The notes beneath the pieces are model-generated. The model saw only the letters and a list, made by a program, of their open reading frames with translations. It had not been told where the DNA came from and searched no databases. From Verrucomicrobiota bacterium (GTDB taxonomy: Bacteria > Verrucomicrobiota > Verrucomicrobiia > Verrucomicrobiales > Verrucomicrobiaceae), in contig JAEYYS010000218.1 of the NCBI GenBank assembly GCA_023428335.1, forward strand, positions 1-8,764: DNA of 8,764 bases, read 5' to 3'. The number at the start of each line of letters is the position of its first letter. The stretch's first letter is position 1. Positions 6,045-8,764 of the stretch are shown here, one piece after another. The position numbers and the translations under genes are program-made.

Positions 6045-7709
6045 ATGATGATGGAACCGCTTGCCCGCCTGGAACGCCATGCCAAACGGCTCGGCGAGAT
6101 TGCCGCCGTCGCCGGCAAGTACGGCCTGTCGGAGTTCTTTGGCTTCATCAACCTCGCCTGGTTCAAGGAGCGGCTGAAGAGTGCCGATGGTCAGGCGCTT
6201 GCCGGCCTGAGCACGGAGGCGCGCATCCGGCTGGCGCTCACCGAGCTGGGCACGACCTTCATCAAGTTTGGCCAGATGCTGAGCACGCGCGCCGACCTGG
6301 TGGGCGCCGAACTCGCGGCCGAGTTGTCCGGGCTGCAGGCGAATGTGCCGGCCGAGAGTGCCGAAGCGGCGCGCACCCTGCTCGCAGCTGAACTGGGCCG
6401 GCCCATCGATGCCTGCTTTGCCTGGTTCGAAGATCAGCCGCTGGCGGCGGCCTCGATTGCTCAGGTGCATGCGGCGCGGTTGCCCACCGGCGAGGCGGTG
6501 GTCGTCAAGATCCGCCGCTCCGGCATTGAGGCCAAGGTCATCACCGATCTGGAGATCGTGCAGTTGCTCGCCGAGCTGCTGGAAAAGCATTCGCCGTCGC
6601 TGCGCGCCTACCAGCCGGTGGCCATCATCCGCCAGTTCCGTCGCGCCCTGCTGCGCGAGCTCGATTTCAGCTACGAGCGCCGCAACCTGGAGACCTTCGC
6701 GCGGCGCTTTGCCACCGAGCCGGCCGTGCACATCCCGCGCGTGTTCGAGGATCTCTGCTCGCACGAGGTCATCACCATGGAGCGGCTGCAGGGCATTCCC
6801 GGCACCGACATCGAGCGCCTGCGTCACTCGGGCGAGGACCTCGCCGAGTTCGCCCGTCGCGGCGCGAACATGTACCTGGAGATGGTCTTCCGCGACGGCT
6901 TCTACCATGCCGATCCGCACCCGGGCAACCTCATGCTGCTGCCGGGCTGTGTCGTCGGCGTGCTCGACTGCGGGCAGGTGGGACGACTCGACGATGAGCT
7001 GCGCGACGAGGTCGAGACCCTGCTGCTGGCGGTGGTGGAGAAGGATGCCGATCAGGTCACCGAATCCGTGCTGCGGCTGGGATCGGTGCCGCCGGAGTGC
7101 GACCGCAGCCGCCTGCGCACCGAACTCGACGATTTCATGGCCGACTACATCGGCCACCCGCTCAACGAGATCCATGTCGGCCAGGCGCTGAGTACCTTGA
7201 TCGAGATCATCCGTCGCCATTCCATCACCCTGCCGCCACCGCTGGCCCTGCTCTTGAAAACCCTCATCCTGCTCGAGGGCACCAGCCGGCGTTTCCATCC
7301 CGATTTCAGCCTGGCCGAACTGATGGCGCCGTTCTGCCGGCGCATGGCCCTGCGCCGGCTTTCGCCCGGCCGGCTGCAGCGGCGCGCGCGGAGGTTTGTG
7401 CGCGACTGGGATCGGCTGGTCAGCACCCTGCCGCGCGATCTTGCCGACCTGCTTGCGCGTTTCCGCGACGGCACCCTGACGGTCCATCTCGATCACCGCC
7501 ACCTCGATCCCATCGTCAACCGCCTGGTGCTCGGCGTGCTCACCGCAGCGATCTTCCTCGGTTCGACCGAACTGTGGAGCCGGCAGGCGCCGCCGCTGCT
7601 CTGGGGCGTTTCGGTGTTTGGCGCGCTCGGTTACCTGCTCAGTCTCTGGCTCGGCTGGCGCCTGCTGCGGGCGATCCGCAAATCGGGCAACATCGATTCG
7701 AAGGACTAG
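6045..7709 (+). CDS. AarF/UbiB (ABC1) family protein kinase-like membrane protein, 554 aa
   Basis: Start set at 6045, the first of three consecutive ATGs. An ATG at 6033 is also possible and would add four residues. The frame continues far upstream, but that part is antisense to the lipid kinase gene. All UbiB landmarks are present in order: the KxGQ motif in FIKFGQMLSTRADL (72-85), the Ala-rich loop LAAASIAQVHAA (133-144) that replaces a P-loop, the lysine in VVVKIRRSG (Lys155), ELDFSYE (205-211), the catalytic HADPHPGN (288-295), and the metal-binding LDCGQVG (307-313). In the last motif the common DFG reads DCG. Two C-terminal hydrophobic segments (about 494-512 and 518-541) match the membrane anchor of UbiB. 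The length is close to that of E. coli UbiB. Family members are ATPases or atypical kinases needed for isoprenoid quinone synthesis and related lipid handling. In a lineage that probably uses menaquinone the exact role is open. Its stop overlaps that of the convergent Omp85 gene. Confidence 0.94.
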   Translation: MMMEPLARLERHAKRLGEIAAVAGKYGLSEFFGFINLAWFKERLKSADGQALAGLSTEARIRLALTELGTTFIKFGQMLSTRADLVGAELAAELSGLQANVPAESAEAARTLLAAELGRPIDACFAWFEDQPLAAASIAQVHAARLPTGEAVVVKIRRSGIEAKVITDLEIVQLLAELLEKHSPSLRAYQPVAIIRQFRRALLRELDFSYERRNLETFARRFATEPAVHIPRVFEDLCSHEVITMERLQGIPGTDIERLRHSGEDLAEFARRGANMYLEMVFRDGFYHADPHPGNLMLLPGCVVGVLDCGQVGRLDDELRDEVETLLLAVVEKDADQVTESVLRLGSVPPECDRSRLRTELDDFMADYIGHPLNEIHVGQALSTLIEIIRRHSITLPPPLALLLKTLILLEGTSRRFHPDFSLAELMAPFCRRMALRRLSPGRLQRRARRFVRDWDRLVSTLPRDLADLLARFRDGTLTVHLDHRHLDPIVNRLVLGVLTAAIFLGSTELWSRQAPPLLWGVSVFGALGYLLSLWLGWRLLRAIRKSGNIDSKD

Positions 7710-8764
7710 AACGAGAAGCCGACCGTCACGTGCAGCATGCCGCTGCCTTCGCCGCTGCGGCGGTCGAGGTTGTGGCCGTAGTCGACGCGCACCGGGCCAA
7801 AGGGCAGCTTGTAGCGCAGGCCGGCACCGGCGGCGGGACGGAAGTCGGTGGAGATGTCGAAGGCCGTGGTGTTTTTGTCGCGGCCGAGGCTGCCGACATC
7901 GCCGAACAGGGCGAACTCGAAGTTGGGATAAAACTCGTAGCTGAGTTCGACCGTGCCGAGCAGGGCTGAGGTGCCGCCCAGGGGGGTGCCGCCGGGGGTG
8001 AGCGGGCCGAGTTCGCGTTCGGCGAAGGCGCGCACGCTGTTGGGGCCGCCGTTGAAGACGCGCGAATCGATCGGCAAATCCTGGGCGGCGGCGCCCTGCA
8101 GGTTCATCAGCGAACCGCCGGCGGTGAAGCGCAGGCGCCGGGTCAGCGGGTGGTGCCAGGCGCCGCGCAGGTCGGTGCGGATGAAGCTGACATTCGAGCC
8201 CATGACATCGAGCGTCGTCTCCAGTCGCCCGCTGAGGAACCAGCCCTTGCGCGGCAGTACCGGGCTGTCGCGGAAGTCGAGCATCAGGCTGCCACCGAGC
8301 GTGGCAAGGGTGTACAGGTCGGGACCGATCTCCTCCTCTTCGAGCACATCGGTGGAGACGGTGTTGGCCGAGAGACCGAAGAAGCCGGTGTAGGAAAAGA
8401 AGGAGGAGAGCCGGCGCGAGACCTCCAGGTTCAGGCTGCTGCCGTAGCGCGAGTACTCGTAAAGATCGAAGTTTTCCAGGGCCAGATTGGCCGAGGCGGC
8501 ATAGGGCGTGTTGAAGATGGCGGGATCGGTCAGGCGCAGGAAGCCGAGCGGACCGGCCAGGCTCCAGTTCAATTCGGCGGCCAGCGTCAGGCCGGTGTCG
8601 CGCAGGTTGGTGTTGCGGTAGTTCACGCCCGACTGCGGACCGAGGAAGGTGTCGTAGCCGACCTCAAAGCCCAGCGTGTGCGGCTGAGCCTGCTCGCCGG
8701 TGATGACGAGGTCGGCAAGGGCGTCGTCGGCCTGCTGCGGCCGCACGACCGGCGCGACGGCGAG
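7706..8764 (-). CDS. BamA/TamA-type Omp85 outer-membrane protein, C-terminal beta-barrel (5' end outside window)
   Basis: The minus-strand frame is open to the window edge; the GTG at 8746 is in frame but is probably internal, so the gene is marked partial. The 352 visible residues form the Omp85 barrel. They open with ITGEQAQPHTLGFEVGYDT, the junction between the last POTRA domain and strand 1. Further on come LDFRDSPVLPRKGWFLSGRLE (internal strands with the typical RD..P..G motif), RVFNGGPNSVRAFAERELGP (the loop 6 motif), then GTPLGG and FALFGDVGSLG. The protein ends in VTVGFSF with a terminal Phe, the outer-membrane targeting signal. Loop 6 normally reads VRGF or VRGY; here it is VRAF (8024-8035). 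The POTRA domains that would separate BamA (usually five) from TamA (usually three) are beyond the window. The role is insertion or export of outer-membrane proteins. The family is secure, the subfamily is not. Confidence 0.92.
   Translation of the reverse strand, partial: LAVAPVVRPQQADDALADLVITGEQAQPHTLGFEVGYDTFLGPQSGVNYRNTNLRDTGLTLAAELNWSLAGPLGFLRLTDPAIFNTPYAASANLALENFDLYEYSRYGSSLNLEVSRRLSSFFSYTGFFGLSANTVSTDVLEEEEIGPDLYTLATLGGSLMLDFRDSPVLPRKGWFLSGRLETTLDVMGSNVSFIRTDLRGAWHHPLTRRLRFTAGGSLMNLQGAAAQDLPIDSRVFNGGPNSVRAFAERELGPLTPGGTPLGGTSALLGTVELSYEFYPNFEFALFGDVGSLGRDKNTTAFDISTDFRPAAGAGLRYKLPFGPVRVDYGHNLDRRSGEGSGMLHVTVGFSF

Noticed and set aside
5951..6166. Longer starts for the lipid kinase gene
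   Set aside because: They add unconserved residues before the first strand of the kinase fold and overlap the start of the divergent UbiB-like gene.
5342..6391. Plus-strand open frame across the lipid kinase gene and the start of the UbiB-like gene
   Set aside because: It is antisense to the kinase domain and out of frame with the UbiB-like gene. Its composition is that of a shadow frame.
3735..7502. A 1255-codon open frame on the minus strand spanning three genes
   Set aside because: It crosses the pectate lyase, lipid kinase and UbiB-like genes. Its translation is low-complexity and basic with no domain, and it overlaps the same-strand lipid kinase in another frame. It is a shadow frame.
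7097..7969. Plus-strand open frame spanning the end of the UbiB-like gene and the Omp85 gene
   Set aside because: The translation is Ala/Arg/Pro/His-rich with no domain. It overlaps two well-supported genes in other frames.
8747..8764. GTG at 8746 as the true start of the Omp85 gene
   Set aside because: The frame stays open through the last bases of the window, and the protein would begin at the POTRA-barrel junction without a signal peptide or POTRA domains, so the gene is treated as cut by the window edge.

Overview
This is a GC-rich, densely coding window from what looks like a member of the PVC superphylum, most likely Verrucomicrobiota, with Planctomycetota as the alternative. The lineage call is inferred from gene content. 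Two secreted-type haem-motif proteins of families expanded in that superphylum (a DUF1592/DUF1588/DUF1585 protein and a PVC-type CxxCH protein) sit beside a verrucomicrobial-style pectate lyase and an Omp85-family barrel, which implies a diderm envelope. No rRNA, tRNA, CRISPR array, transposase or phage gene was seen.

Layout. Bases 3-854 (+) are the C-terminal part of a DUF1592-type protein that begins before the window. Bases 855-1177 are non-coding. They hold a stem-loop just after the first gene and two arms of a diverged inverted repeat rich in 'cacgaag' units. Bases 1178-3667 (+) encode an 829-residue exported protein with a beta-propeller-like front, a helical HEAT-like middle and a C-terminal haem c motif. 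Forty bases later, 3708-5063 (+) encodes a secreted pectate lyase-like protein with C-terminal Asp-rich calcium-type repeats. Bases 5060-5950 (-) encode a diacylglycerol/lipid kinase-family protein. A 94-base divergent spacer separates it from an AarF/UbiB-family kinase-like membrane protein at 6045-7709 (+). Bases 7706-8764 (-) are the barrel of a BamA/TamA-type outer-membrane protein whose N-terminal part lies beyond the window.

How the genes may work together. The first three genes share a strand and are all probably exported. They fit the common PVC arrangement in which large haem-motif proteins accompany polysaccharide breakdown, but no direct functional link is shown here. The last three genes look like envelope housekeeping: lipid phosphorylation, a quinone/lipid-associated UbiB-like kinase, and outer-membrane protein assembly or export. 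They are probably independent transcription units, because their strands alternate. Both convergent gene pairs overlap by exactly four bases at their stop codons, leaving no spacer for a conventional terminator.

I see no convincing new multi-gene system. The items most worth a second look are the cacgaag inverted repeat, the paired stop-codon overlaps, and the altered VRGF motif of the Omp85 protein.
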